From NCBI GenBank assembly GCA_020253445.1, contig JADCBP010000001.1:372001-436000 (forward strand): a stretch of DNA of 64,000 nucleotides, given 5' to 3'. Shown one piece after another: positions 50,706 through 59,985 of this stretch. Position 1 is the first letter of the stretch. Every line of letters starts with the position of its first letter. This DNA is from Methylobacterium sp. Its GTDB lineage: Bacteria > Pseudomonadota > Alphaproteobacteria > Rhizobiales > Beijerinckiaceae. A program made the translations under genes and the position numbers. The notes under the pieces are model-generated. The model was not told the DNA's origin and did no database searches. It saw nothing but the letters and a program-made list of their open reading frames with translations.

Positions 50706-51944
50706 ATGCGCCGGATCGGCCTCACCCGCCTTGCAATCGCCACGAGCCTCGCGCTGGCGAAACCGGCCATCGGCATGGAACAGCATCCTCGCCCGAGGAA
50801 CCAGGCTCCCGCCAACGCCCAACCGGCGGCACCCGATGTGCAGGCCTTCCTCGCGAGCCTCTGGAACGAAGCGCGTCAGCGTGGCATCAGCCGAGAGACG
50901 TTTCGTGCCGCGCTCGGCAGTTTCACGCCCGATCCCTCGATCATCGCGCTGACGAAGAAACAGAGCGAGTTCGTCCAGCCCATCTGGTCCTATCTCGACA
51001 ATGCGATTTCCGAATCCCGTCTCACGCGCGGCCGCTCGGCCGGTGAGCGCTTCGCGGGCGAGCTTGCAGCCATCGAGCGCAAATACGGCGTGGACCGCCG
51101 CATCCTGCTCGGCATCTGGGGCATGGAGACGAATTTCGGTTCCTTCACCGGCGAGAAGGATGTGTTCCGCTCGCTCGCGACGCTCGCGCTGCATCGCTAC
51201 CGCGACGACTTCTTCCGTGACGAATTGCTCGTGGCGTTGAAGATGCTGGAGGATGGCCTCGCGGATCGCTCCGCCATGCGCGGCTCCTGGGCCGGCGCGA
51301 TGGGGCAGACCCAGTTCATGCCCTCGAGCTTCATGAAATACGCGGTCGACCATGACGGCGATGGCATGCGCGACCTTTGGGAGAACATTCCCGACGCGTT
51401 GGCCTCCACCGCGAATTACCTCGCGAGCTTCGGCTGGCAGCCCGGGTTGCCCTGGGGCATGGAGGTGAATGTGCCCGATGGCTTCAACCTCGGCTCTGTC
51501 GAGGGCATGCAGGAATTCTCAAGCTGGGCGGCGGCGGGCTTCACGCGCGCCAATGGCTCGGCACTGCCTCGGAACGGCAAGGCAACGCTGTGGTATCCCG
51601 CCGGCATTCGCGGGCCGGCTTTCCTCGTCACCGAGAATTACCGCGTCATCAAGCGGTATAACTCATCGGACGCCTATGCGCTGGCCGTCGCGCATCTGGG
51701 TGACCGGATCGCCGGAGGCGGCAGCTTCCGGGCCGACTGGCCGCGCAACGACAAGCGCCTCTCCCCCGCCGAGGTGAAGGAACTCCAGCGACGGCTCATC
51801 GCGCTCGGGCACCCGCTCGGCAAGGTCGATGGCCGGATCGGGGAACTCAGCCGCGAAGCCATCCGCCGCCAGCAGGCCCGCCATGGCTTGCCGGCCGACG
51901 GCTACCCCACGCTTGCCCTGCTCCAGAAGCTGAGGCAGAAGTAA
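50706..51944 (+). CDS. Lytic murein transglycosylase (MltB family)
   Basis: 412 residues. Signal peptide about 1-23 (LTRLAIATSLALAKPAIG). The catalytic domain (about 45-330) contains LLGIWGMETNFGSFTG with the catalytic Glu and AMGQTQFMPSSFMKYAVDHDGDG, both MltB signatures. A C-terminal peptidoglycan-binding domain (about 345-410: RLIALGHPLGKVDGRIGELSREAIRRQQ) follows. It cleaves the beta-1,4 bond of peptidoglycan with formation of anhydromuramic acid. AGGAG precedes the ATG. Confidence 0.92.
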   Translation: MRRIGLTRLAIATSLALAKPAIGMEQHPRPRNQAPANAQPAAPDVQAFLASLWNEARQRGISRETFRAALGSFTPDPSIIALTKKQSEFVQPIWSYLDNAISESRLTRGRSAGERFAGELAAIERKYGVDRRILLGIWGMETNFGSFTGEKDVFRSLATLALHRYRDDFFRDELLVALKMLEDGLADRSAMRGSWAGAMGQTQFMPSSFMKYAVDHDGDGMRDLWENIPDALASTANYLASFGWQPGLPWGMEVNVPDGFNLGSVEGMQEFSSWAAAGFTRANGSALPRNGKATLWYPAGIRGPAFLVTENYRVIKRYNSSDAYALAVAHLGDRIAGGGSFRADWPRNDKRLSPAEVKELQRRLIALGHPLGKVDGRIGELSREAIRRQQARHGLPADGYPTLALLQKLRQK

Positions 51945-51995
51945 CGGGCGCTCGATGGCGAGCGCAGACCCCGCTCGCCTCCGGGAGGTCTGTTC

Positions 51996-53195
51996 ATGCC
52001 GCGCCTTCCACCCGTACTGCTTCGGCTGATGCTGTTGCTGGCCGCCGCGCTGGCGGGAAACCTCTTGTCGCTTTCACCTTCCGGCCCGGCCCTAGCCGAG
52101 GAATCGGTGATGAACTGGCGGGCGACCCTGCCGCAGGTGCGTTCGCGCCAGGACGCCCCCGCCTATCGCGCCCGGCGACGCAGCGATGTCGCGCCGCGCT
52201 ACCCGGATGATGCATCCCTCGGCCTGCTCATGCCGGCGCTGAAGCTCGATGTGCCGATCCTGGCCGACCCCAACGCGCCTTCGATTGCCATTCTCGGCGA
52301 CTCGCTGGCCGATGCGCTGAATTCCGGTTTCGAGGGCGATCCGGTCTTGCGCGGTGCCTATCGCCTGATGCATCGCACGAGCAGTGCCTCAGGCCTCGTG
52401 CGCGAGGATTACTTCTCCTGGCCGAAGACCATCGCGACGCTGCTCGCCGAGCGGCCCGGCCTTTCGGCGCTGGTGATCATGATCGGCCTGAACGACCGGC
52501 AGATCATCCGGGCGGGCGACCGGAATCTCGAGCCGCTGAGTGAAGCCTGGCGGGAGGATTACCGCAAGCGCGTCGATGCCATCCTCACGCTGGCGAGGGA
52601 TGCGAAAGTGCCGGTCTTCTGGGTTGGGCTGCCGCTGATGCGCTCGCCGAAACTCTCCGAAGATCTGATGGCCCTGAACATGCTGATCCGCGAGCGCGTG
52701 GCGATCTTCGGCCAAACCTTCGTGGAAACGGTCGATGCGTTCGCGGATGCCGCGGGCGCGTTCTCCGCCACCGGCCCCGATGTGATTGGCGACAATGTGC
52801 GCCTGCGCGGAGCCGATGGCATCCATTTCTCGCCGGCGGGCCAGAGAAAGCTCGCCTTCTTCGTGGATCGCGCCTTGAGCCGCCTGCCGAATGAGCGACC
52901 CGCTCCGGCCATGGCCACCCTGCCGGCTGCCACGACGCTGCCGGCCGTCCCTGCTCCTGTTCGCCTGCCCACCGGTTTGGGTCAGGGCTGGAATGCAACG
53001 CCGGGTGGCATCATTCTCCCGCCGCGGCGACCCGCCATCGGCGAGGTGCGTTCGGTCTTGCCGGCAGGCCAGGCCAACTCGCTCGTCGAGCGGCCGAGCC
53101 CGGTCCATGGCGACACGACGAACCGCAATCTGTTCGATCGCGGGCTCGTTCCGGTCGCCCGGCCCGGCCGCAGCGACGATCACGGCTGGCGCTGA
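51996..53195 (+). CDS. SGNH/GDSL hydrolase, DUF459 family
   Basis: 399 residues. Signal peptide about 1-34. SGNH block I is ILGDSLADALN (about 98-108), block III GLND (IGLNDRQ, about 163-169), block V with GIHFSPAG (Asp/His, about 275-282). The DUF459 family is periplasmic; related proteins act on acyl groups of cell-envelope glycans. The C-terminal ~100 residues are Pro/Ala-rich and likely disordered. Lies after the lytic transglycosylase, 51 bases away, which supports an envelope role. Confidence 0.82.
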   Translation: MPRLPPVLLRLMLLLAAALAGNLLSLSPSGPALAEESVMNWRATLPQVRSRQDAPAYRARRRSDVAPRYPDDASLGLLMPALKLDVPILADPNAPSIAILGDSLADALNSGFEGDPVLRGAYRLMHRTSSASGLVREDYFSWPKTIATLLAERPGLSALVIMIGLNDRQIIRAGDRNLEPLSEAWREDYRKRVDAILTLARDAKVPVFWVGLPLMRSPKLSEDLMALNMLIRERVAIFGQTFVETVDAFADAAGAFSATGPDVIGDNVRLRGADGIHFSPAGQRKLAFFVDRALSRLPNERPAPAMATLPAATTLPAVPAPVRLPTGLGQGWNATPGGIILPPRRPAIGEVRSVLPAGQANSLVERPSPVHGDTTNRNLFDRGLVPVARPGRSDDHGWR

Positions 53196-53198
53196 GGC

Positions 53199-54227
53199 TT
53201 ACTGCACTGTGCCTTCCTGAAGGTGGCAGGCGACCATGCGGCCACCATAGAGCAGCGTTTCCTTCGGTTTTTCCCGGCTGCAGCGCGGGCCCGCGAGCGG
53301 GCAGCGCGGATGGAAATGACAGCCCGGCGGCGGGTTGATCGGCGAGGGAATCTCGCCCTTGATCGAGGCGAAGGAACGCTTCTTCGCCTCCAGCCTCGGC
53401 ACGTTGTCGAGGAGCGCGCGCGTATAGGGGTGAACCGGGTCCTCGAAGATCGCCTTGGTCGGCCCGCTCTCGATCACGCGCCCCAGATACATGATGAGAA
53501 TTCGATCCGAGATGTGCCGCACCACGCCGAGATCATGGCTGATGAAGAGATAGGCGAGGCCGAGATCCTGCCGCAAATCCATGAACAGGTTCAGCACCTG
53601 CGCCTGGATGGAGACATCCAGAGCCGCGACGGATTCATCGCAGATCAGCAGCTTCGGATTGACCGCCAGCGCCCGCGCGATGCCGATGCGGGCGCGCTGG
53701 CCGCCGGAGAACTGGTGCGGATAGCGGCGCATGTAATCGGGGTCGAGCCCCACGCGCCGGAACAGCTCCGCCACGTAATCTCTCTGCCCGGCGGCATTCG
53801 TCATGCCGTGCACGCGCGGCGCCTCGCCCACGATCTCGCCGGCGCGGATGCGCGGATTGAGCGAGGACATCGGGTCCTGGAAGATCATCTGCGCGCCGAG
53901 CACGAAATCATGCCGCTGGGCGCCATCCTGCGTGGTGACATCCTGCCCGCGCCAGAACACCTTGCCGTCAGAGGGATCATGGATGCCGGCGACGATACGA
54001 CCGAGCGTGGATTTCCCGCAGCCGGATTCGCCCACCAGCGCCACCACCTCGCCATCGCGGACCGCGAGATCCACCTGATCGACGGCATGAACGGTGATCT
54101 CGCGGTTCTGCGCGCCGAAGCGGTTGGCGAGCTTCGCGGCGAAATCCAGCGATCTGGTGAAGCGCTTCGAGACCTTCTGGACGCGCACGAGTTCGAGATT
54201 GGCAGTTTTCATGGCCGCGCTGCTCAT
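53199..54227 (-). CDS. Oligopeptide-type ABC transporter ATPase (DppF/OppF)
   Basis: 342 residues. Walker [10 protein letters not shown], signature [15 protein letters not shown], Walker [13 protein letters not shown] and a C-terminal oligopeptide-transporter domain with the four-Cys region ([19 protein letters not shown]). An N-terminal stretch of about 45 residues ([26 protein letters not shown]) before the Walker A is longer than in E. coli DppF. Its ATG at 54227 overlaps the DppD-like stop by 4 bases. Last gene of the operon. Confidence 0.9.
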   Translation of the reverse strand: MSSAAMKTANLELVRVQKVSKRFTRSLDFAAKLANRFGAQNREITVHAVDQVDLAVRDGEVVALVGESGCGKSTLGRIVAGIHDPSDGKVFWRGQDVTTQDGAQRHDFVLGAQMIFQDPMSSLNPRIRAGEIVGEAPRVHGMTNAAGQRDYVAELFRRVGLDPDYMRRYPHQFSGGQRARIGIARALAVNPKLLICDESVAALDVSIQAQVLNLFMDLRQDLGLAYLFISHDLGVVRHISDRILIMYLGRVIESGPTKAIFEDPVHPYTRALLDNVPRLEAKKRSFASIKGEIPSPINPPPGCHFHPRCPLAGPRCSREKPKETLLYGGRMVACHLQEGTVQ

Positions 54228-55207
54228 GAGGCCCTCTGCATCGACAGGGGATGATGGCAGGCGACACGCGCGCCTGAGGCATCCGGTGCGATGCCCGGCC
54301 GCTCCTGCCGGCACAATTCGGTGGAGAAACCGCAACGCGGCTCGAAGGCGCAGCCCGCAGGCAAGCGCCCCGGGGAGGGAGTCGAGCCGGGAATCTGCCT
54401 CAGGCGCCGGCCCATCGGGTTGGCGCTCGGCACGGAGCCGATCAGCCCGCTCGTATAGGGGTGTCGCGGCTTTTCCAGCACATGCTCCACGGAGCCTTCC
54501 TCGACCACGCGGCCCGCATACATCACCGCGATCCGGTCCGCGAGGCCGGCCACGACCGCAAGATCATGCGTGATCCAGAGCAACGCGGTGCCGGTCTGCG
54601 CGCAGAGCTTCTGCACCTCGGCCAGGATCTGGCTCTGAATGGTGACATCCAGGGCCGTGGTCGGCTCATCCGCGATGATCAGCTTCGGGCGATGCAGCAG
54701 CGCGATCGCAATGGCCACGCGCTGGCGCATGCCGCCCGAGAACTGGTGCGGATAGGCGACAAGCCGCTCGGCCGGGGACGGGATTCCCACCATGGCCAGC
54801 GCCTCGATGCAGCGGGTGCGCGCAGCCTCCTCGCTTACATTGTCATGCGCCAGAACGGCCTCGATCATCTGGGTGTCGATGCGCAGAACGGGGTTCAGCG
54901 TCATCATCGGGTCCTGGAAGATCATCGCAAGCTCCTTGCCGCGCACCTTGCGCATGGCGACGTCATCGCGCGCGGTGATTTCCTCGCCGGCAAGGCGGAT
55001 GGAGCCCGAGACAATCTTTCCGGGCGGGTCGATCAGCCCCATGATCGAGAAGCCGGTGACGGACTTGCCCGAACCGCTCTCGCCCACGACGCCCAGCACC
55101 TCGCCGGCGGCCACGGAGAAGGACACGCCATCGACCGCCTTCACCACGCCCTCGCGGGTGAAGAAATGCGTGGCAAGGTTTTCGACTTCGAGAACAGGCC
55201 GGGTCAT
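54224..55207 (-). CDS. Oligopeptide-type ABC transporter ATPase (DppD/OppD)
   Basis: 327 residues. Walker [10 protein letters not shown], signature [16 protein letters not shown], Walker [13 protein letters not shown], and the C-terminal Cys region ([19 protein letters not shown]) seen in OppD/DppD proteins. It acts with the DppF-like ATPase. ATGA overlaps on both sides (55204-55207 with the permease, 54224-54227 with the next ATPase) show a tightly coupled operon. Confidence 0.92.
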   Translation of the reverse strand: MTRPVLEVENLATHFFTREGVVKAVDGVSFSVAAGEVLGVVGESGSGKSVTGFSIMGLIDPPGKIVSGSIRLAGEEITARDDVAMRKVRGKELAMIFQDPMMTLNPVLRIDTQMIEAVLAHDNVSEEAARTRCIEALAMVGIPSPAERLVAYPHQFSGGMRQRVAIAIALLHRPKLIIADEPTTALDVTIQSQILAEVQKLCAQTGTALLWITHDLAVVAGLADRIAVMYAGRVVEEGSVEHVLEKPRHPYTSGLIGSVPSANPMGRRLRQIPGSTPSPGRLPAGCAFEPRCGFSTELCRQERPGIAPDASGARVACHHPLSMQRAS

Positions 55208-56139
55208 TTCTCGAGCCTCGGATTGAGCACGTCGCGCAGGCGATCACCCACGAGGTTGATGCCGACGATCGTCAGAAGCAGCGCGACGCCGGGGAAGAAG
55301 CTAATCCAGTACTTGCCCGAGAGCATGTACTGGAAGCCGTTGGAGATCAGCACGCCGAGCGAAGGCTCGGTCTGCGGCAGGCCCACGCCCAGGAAGGAGA
55401 GCGTGGCCTCCAGGCTGATGGCATGCGCGGTCTGCACGGTGGCGATCACGATGACCGGCGCGAGGCAGTTCGGCAGGATGTGGCGCAGCATGGTGCGTGT
55501 GTGGGAAAGGCCCAGCGAGCGCGCCGCCTCCACATATTCCTTGCGCCGCTCCACCAGCGCCGAGCCGCGCACGGTACGGGCATAATATGCCCATTGCACC
55601 ACCACCAGCGCAAGGATGATCTTGTCCACGCCCTTGCCGAGCAGGGCCACGAGAATGAGCGCGACGAGCACCGAGGGCAGCGAGAGCTGCAGATCGACGA
55701 TCCGCATGATCACGTTCTCGATGCGCCCGCCGAAATAGGCGGCGATCAGCCCCACGCAGAGGCCGAGGCAGGCCGCGATCATCCCGGAGGCGAGGCCCAC
55801 GACCAGCGAGATGCGCAGGCCGTAAAGGATGCCCGACCAGAGGTCGCGGCCCACACCATCCGAGCCCAGCCACATGGTGAAGCCTTCCAGCGCTTTCGCA
55901 CCGGGCGGCTGGCGGCTGTCCATGATGTCGACCCGCGCGAGGTCATAGGGGTTCTGCGGCGCGATGAGAGGCGCGAACAGCGCCAGCAGCACGATGATGC
56001 TGATGAGCGCGAGGCCGAAGAGCGCCACGCGATCCTCGAGGAAACGCGCGACGAAGCGGGCGAATTCGCCCTTCGCCTTTTTGGGGGCATCCGCGCCTTT
56101 CGGCGCCTGTGCGGGGTTCGGGCGAGTGGCGTCGCTCAT
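55204..56139 (-). CDS. Oligopeptide-type ABC transporter permease (DppC)
   Basis: 311 residues, six transmembrane segments (first at about 40-60). A cytoplasmic Lys/Arg-rich N-terminus of about 35 residues precedes the first helix. The coupling motif is EYVEAARSLGLSHTRTMLRHILPN (about 195-218), characteristic of DppC/OppC. Forms the channel with the DppB-like permease. ATGA overlaps both neighbours. Confidence 0.92.
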   Translation of the reverse strand: MSDATRPNPAQAPKGADAPKKAKGEFARFVARFLEDRVALFGLALISIIVLLALFAPLIAPQNPYDLARVDIMDSRQPPGAKALEGFTMWLGSDGVGRDLWSGILYGLRISLVVGLASGMIAACLGLCVGLIAAYFGGRIENVIMRIVDLQLSLPSVLVALILVALLGKGVDKIILALVVVQWAYYARTVRGSALVERRKEYVEAARSLGLSHTRTMLRHILPNCLAPVIVIATVQTAHAISLEATLSFLGVGLPQTEPSLGVLISNGFQYMLSGKYWISFFPGVALLLTIVGINLVGDRLRDVLNPRLEK

Positions 56140-57113
56140 TCGTTTTTCCCCGCGAGGCGCACGCGCGGATCAAGCGCGGAATAGAGGATGTCCACGATCA
56201 GGTTGATCGTCACGAAGAGCAGCACCACCACCATCACGTAGGAGACGATCAGCGGACGATCGAGCCGCTGGATCGATTCGAGCAGGAGCTTGCCCATGCC
56301 CGGCCAGGCGAAGATCGTCTCGGTCACGACCGAGAAGGCGACAAGGCTGCCAAATTCGAGCCCGAGCACGGTAACGATCGGGATCATGATGTTCTTCAGG
56401 ATATGCACGCCCACGATGCGGCGGGGCGAAAGCCCCTTGGCGCGGGCAAACTTGACGTAATCCTGCAGGCTGGCCTCGCGGGTGCCCGAGCGGGCGAGCC
56501 GGATGACCAGCGAAATCTTGAGCAGCGCGAGGTTCAGGGCAGGCAAAGCGATATGCTGCCAGCCCTTGAGCGTGAGCAGCGAGGTCTCGATGCCCAGCAC
56601 GGTGGTGGTCGGCCCGCGGCCCGTGGCGGGCAGCCAGCCGAGCATCACCGAGAAGAACATGATGAGCATCAGCCCCACCCAGAAGGTGGGCAGCGAGAAG
56701 CCGAGGATCGAGCCCGCCATGATGGTGCGCGCTGCCGGATGATCCGGCTTCAGCCCGGCGAAGATGCCGAGCGGAAGACCGATGACGATCGCGAGGACGA
56801 GTGCCACCAGCGCAAGCTCCAGTGTCGCGGGCATGCGGTCGAGGATGAGGCCGATCGCCGAGCCGCCATGCACATAGGAGCGGCCGAATTCGCCCTGCAT
56901 CACATCGCCGACGAACAGCAGGAACTGGAGATAGACCGGCTTGTCGAAGCCGAATTCGCGACGCACCTGTTCGATCTGCTCCTGTGTGGCATCGCCCGGA
57001 ACCATCATCCAGACCGGATCACCCACGACATAGGTGCCGAAAAAGACGATGACCACCATGGCCAGCACGACGAACAGGGCCTGCGCCGCACGTCGGATGA
57101 TGAAAGCCAGCAT
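56136..57113 (-). CDS. Oligopeptide-type ABC transporter permease (DppB)
   Basis: 325 residues, six transmembrane segments. The N-terminus MLAFIIRRAAQALFVVLAMV is the standard DppB start, followed by a periplasmic loop and the coupling segment DYVKFARAKGLSPRRIVGVHILKN. ATG at 57113; a longer frame upstream lacks homology. It is separated from the binding-protein gene by 127 bases with a hairpin. Confidence 0.92.
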   Translation of the reverse strand: MLAFIIRRAAQALFVVLAMVVIVFFGTYVVGDPVWMMVPGDATQEQIEQVRREFGFDKPVYLQFLLFVGDVMQGEFGRSYVHGGSAIGLILDRMPATLELALVALVLAIVIGLPLGIFAGLKPDHPAARTIMAGSILGFSLPTFWVGLMLIMFFSVMLGWLPATGRGPTTTVLGIETSLLTLKGWQHIALPALNLALLKISLVIRLARSGTREASLQDYVKFARAKGLSPRRIVGVHILKNIMIPIVTVLGLEFGSLVAFSVVTETIFAWPGMGKLLLESIQRLDRPLIVSYVMVVVLLFVTINLIVDILYSALDPRVRLAGKNE

Positions 57114-57202
57114 GAGGAACCCCCTCGCATGAAAAGCCGGTCCGCCACGAGGGTGGAGCAGCCGCATGCCTTCGCCCGAAGGGGCGGAACCCGTATGGAA
57201 GC

Positions 57203-57229
57203 CTGTCTGGCGGAAAGGCCGCCGGACAG
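57203..57229 (-). terminator. Hairpin after the peptide-binding-protein gene
   Basis: 11-bp stem ctgtctggcgg / ccgccggacag with one G-T wobble and a five-base loop, starting 12 bases beyond the stop of the binding-protein gene on the minus strand. There is no T-run. It probably protects the upstream mRNA and lowers read-through into the permease genes. Confidence 0.65.
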
Positions 57230-57240
57230 ATCCGGCACGA

Positions 57241-58833
57241 TCAGCGCGTGACCGACATCGCGAGGGTGTACTCGTCGGTCCGGCCCAGAACCTTCAGGCC
57301 CTTGCGCGCGGCCCAGGTGTTCTTGTTGTAGTAGATCGGGATGAGGCCGACATCGTTGATCGCGACTTCCGTGCCCTCCGCGAGGAGCTTGGCACGTTCG
57401 CTGTCATTCACGGTCGAAAGGGCCTTCCGGAGAAGCTCGTCGACCTTCGGGTTCGAGTAGCGGCCGCGATTGGCCGAGCCGATCCCCGCCTGCGCATCGA
57501 AGGTGCCCAGCAGCGGGCCGAGGCTGCCCGAAACCTCGCCCGTGCCAGCACTCCAGCCCGCGAGGATCATCGAGAATTCCGGCGTGCGGTTCGGCCCACC
57601 GGTCGAGGCGCGGGAGAAGAACACCGCAGGCGGCAGCGTTTCCACCCTGGTTTCGATGCCCACGCGCGTGAACATCTGCGCCACGGCCTCGATCACCTTG
57701 GTGTCGTTCGGGTAGCGCCCGTTCGGGCCATGGATGGTGAGGCTGAAACCATTGGGCAGGCCGGCCTCGGCCAGCAGCTTGCGCGCGCCGTCCACATTAT
57801 AGGGCACCGGCTTCAGGTTCCGCGACGTGCCCTGGTAGATGTCCGGCAGCAGCTGGCTCGCGACAACCGCCTCGCCTTCCATGATGCGATCGACGATCGC
57901 CTGCCGGTTCAGCGCCATCGAAAGGGCCTGGCGCACCTTGAGATCGTTGAACGGGTTCCTGATCGCGCTGCCATCCTTCGCCTTCGCGAAGGGCGAATCG
58001 TCCCGCAGGCGGTCCATGTGCAGATAGATCAGGCGGTTCGACAGCGCGCTGGTCACCGTGACGCGGTTATCCGTCCTGAGGCGGGCCACGTCCGCCGAGG
58101 GCACGTTCTCGATCATGTCGACATCGCCCGAGAGCAGGGCGGCGACGCGCGTCGGGTCGGACTTGATGAAGCGGAAGGTCACGCGCTCCCAGATCGGCTT
58201 GCCGGCCCAATGGCTGTCATTGCGCTTCAGCACGAAGCGATCGCCCGGCACGAACTCGACGAACTGGTAGGGGCCGGTGCCCACCGTGCCCTTGCCGGCA
58301 TTGAGATCTTCGGTCGTGGCATTGGCCGCCGCCTTCGCCGACATGATCTCGATATTGGCGAGGTCGTTCAGCATCAGCGGATAGGGCGTCGCGGTCCTGA
58401 TGCGCAAGGTGAGGTCATTGACCTTCTCGAGCGTCTTGCCGCGAACGAAGGCGGTCTTCGGCGCCGGCGATTTCGGCACATTCGGCACGCGGTTGAACGA
58501 GAAGATCACGTCGTCGGCCGTGAACGGCGAACCGTCATGGAACTTCACGCCCGGGCGCAGCGCGAACTCCCAGGTGAGATCATCGATGATCTTCCAGCTC
58601 TGCGCGAGCCCGACGCCGAGGCGCTGGAATTCGTCCTGCGAGATCAATGTCTCGAAGATGTGTCGGGCGACCTGGTTGTTGGGCGTGAGATTGTGGAAAT
58701 GCGGATCGGCGGAGCTGGGCTCGGCGGCAAGGCCGATTTTCAGCTCCTGCGCCGCCGCTGCGCCGGCCGGCATGCTGGCGAACCCGGCCAGCAGCGCGCC
58801 GACGAGGGCGAGGCTGCGTCTTGTGATCGTCAT
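57241..58833 (-). CDS. Oligopeptide-type ABC transporter substrate-binding protein
   Basis: 530 residues, SBP_bac_5 family. Sec signal peptide about 1-29 (TRRSLALVGALLAGFASMPAGAAAAQ). The mature N-terminus has the pattern LKIGLAAEPSSADPHFHNLTPN and the central VKFHDGSPFTADDVIFSFNR is the family signature. Related proteins bind di/oligopeptides, opines or nickel. The cargo is unknown. Divergent from a LysR regulator that probably controls the operon. ATG 58833 was chosen for the signal peptide. Confidence 0.92.
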   Translation of the reverse strand: MTITRRSLALVGALLAGFASMPAGAAAAQELKIGLAAEPSSADPHFHNLTPNNQVARHIFETLISQDEFQRLGVGLAQSWKIIDDLTWEFALRPGVKFHDGSPFTADDVIFSFNRVPNVPKSPAPKTAFVRGKTLEKVNDLTLRIRTATPYPLMLNDLANIEIMSAKAAANATTEDLNAGKGTVGTGPYQFVEFVPGDRFVLKRNDSHWAGKPIWERVTFRFIKSDPTRVAALLSGDVDMIENVPSADVARLRTDNRVTVTSALSNRLIYLHMDRLRDDSPFAKAKDGSAIRNPFNDLKVRQALSMALNRQAIVDRIMEGEAVVASQLLPDIYQGTSRNLKPVPYNVDGARKLLAEAGLPNGFSLTIHGPNGRYPNDTKVIEAVAQMFTRVGIETRVETLPPAVFFSRASTGGPNRTPEFSMILAGWSAGTGEVSGSLGPLLGTFDAQAGIGSANRGRYSNPKVDELLRKALSTVNDSERAKLLAEGTEVAINDVGLIPIYYNKNTWAARKGLKVLGRTDEYTLAMSVTR

Positions 58834-58964
58834 GGTATTCTCCCTGTCTCTCCAGACCGTTCTCCGGCGTCGCTGGAATTGTTTCCAGTCTGACAAGGCT
58901 TGCGGAAAAAGCCAGCGCCCTGAACGCTGATTTCCGCGACCCTCTTCCGGCAAATGGTCGTGAG

Positions 58965-58996
58965 GTGACACTACTATTCCGATCTGTTATTGTCAC
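58965..58996. promoter_or_regulatory. Candidate LysR operator between regulator and peptide ABC operon
   Basis: Inverted repeat gtgaca (58965-58970) and tgtcac (58991-58996) with a 20-base centre, in the 195-bp divergent region and 33 bases before the LysR start. The spacing is longer than the classical T-N11-A box, but the position fits a regulator site. The sequence around it (gttattgtcacagaaattta) is AT-rich, as for a promoter. Confidence 0.35.
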
Positions 58997-59028
58997 AGAA
59001 ATTTATATAACCAACCTGCATTCTCGCT

Positions 59029-59985
59029 ATGCCAGAACCGAAAAACCTCGATTTCGAACCGGAAGAATCGCGTCGCCCTTCGCTACGCGAACTGGAAATC
59101 CTGCGGGCGCTGATCACCCTCGGAAAAACCACCGCCGCCGCCGCGAAGCTCAATATTTCCCAGCCGGCCGTCTCCCGGGCCATCGCGCAGCTCGAGGAGC
59201 GCACCGGCATCGTGCTCTTCCGGCGCGAAAGCGGGCGTCTGCTCGCAACGGCGGAGGCGCTGGCGCTCCACAAGGAGGCCGAGCCGATCTTCCAGACGCT
59301 GGAGCGCCTGGAACGCGCGCGCTGGCGGCCTGTCGACCAGGAGGCGAATCTCCGGATTGCCTGCCCGCCCACCCTCGCGCATCACTTCCTCAACAGCATG
59401 CTCGCGCGTTTCTCGATGGAAGAGCCGATGACGCGCGTGCATCTCGAGATCGGCTCGGGCCTCGATGTCACCACGAAGGTCGCGGACGGGGATACCGATC
59501 TCGGGATCATCGATGCCGGCGCGAACCATGCCGGCGTGCGCTTCATCCCGTTCCGGCTGGGGGAAGCGCATGTGATGCTGCCGAAATCCTCGCCGCTCTA
59601 CAATCGCGAGGTGCTCGAACCAGAGGATTTCCACGATGTGCCGCTGATCGCGCTGGTGCGGCGGTTTCCCTCCCGCATCACGCTCGATCGCCTTTTCCTC
59701 GGGGCGAATGTCACCCCGCGCATCCTGATCGAAGTCTCGACCTCGGCCGCCGCCTACGACTTCGTGCGCGCGGGCGCTGGCCTTTCGATCGCGAACCCCT
59801 TTCCGATCTCGTTCCGCGGCGACCCCGATGTCGGTTTCCGCCCCTTTCGCCCGGCCATCCCCTACGAGACATCCTTCCTGCTGCCGGCCATGATGCCCCC
59901 GACGCCCGTGGCGCGACGGTTCATCGACTTCGTGCGGCGGAATCAGGACGAGGACGGCTACACCACCGCCCTGCGCAACATCTGA
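59029..59985 (+). CDS. LysR-family transcriptional regulator
   Basis: 318 residues. N-terminal winged HTH at about 22-80: LRELEILRALITLGKTTAAAAKLNISQPAVSRAIAQLEERTG, then a periplasmic-binding-like effector domain (about 105-300). LysR regulators usually control the divergent gene, here the peptide-binding protein and its ABC operon, and bind a small-molecule inducer. The stop TGA is directly joined to the stop of the convergent agmatinase-type gene (TGATCA). Confidence 0.9.
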   Translation: MPEPKNLDFEPEESRRPSLRELEILRALITLGKTTAAAAKLNISQPAVSRAIAQLEERTGIVLFRRESGRLLATAEALALHKEAEPIFQTLERLERARWRPVDQEANLRIACPPTLAHHFLNSMLARFSMEEPMTRVHLEIGSGLDVTTKVADGDTDLGIIDAGANHAGVRFIPFRLGEAHVMLPKSSPLYNREVLEPEDFHDVPLIALVRRFPSRITLDRLFLGANVTPRILIEVSTSAAAYDFVRAGAGLSIANPFPISFRGDPDVGFRPFRPAIPYETSFLLPAMMPPTPVARRFIDFVRRNQDEDGYTTALRNI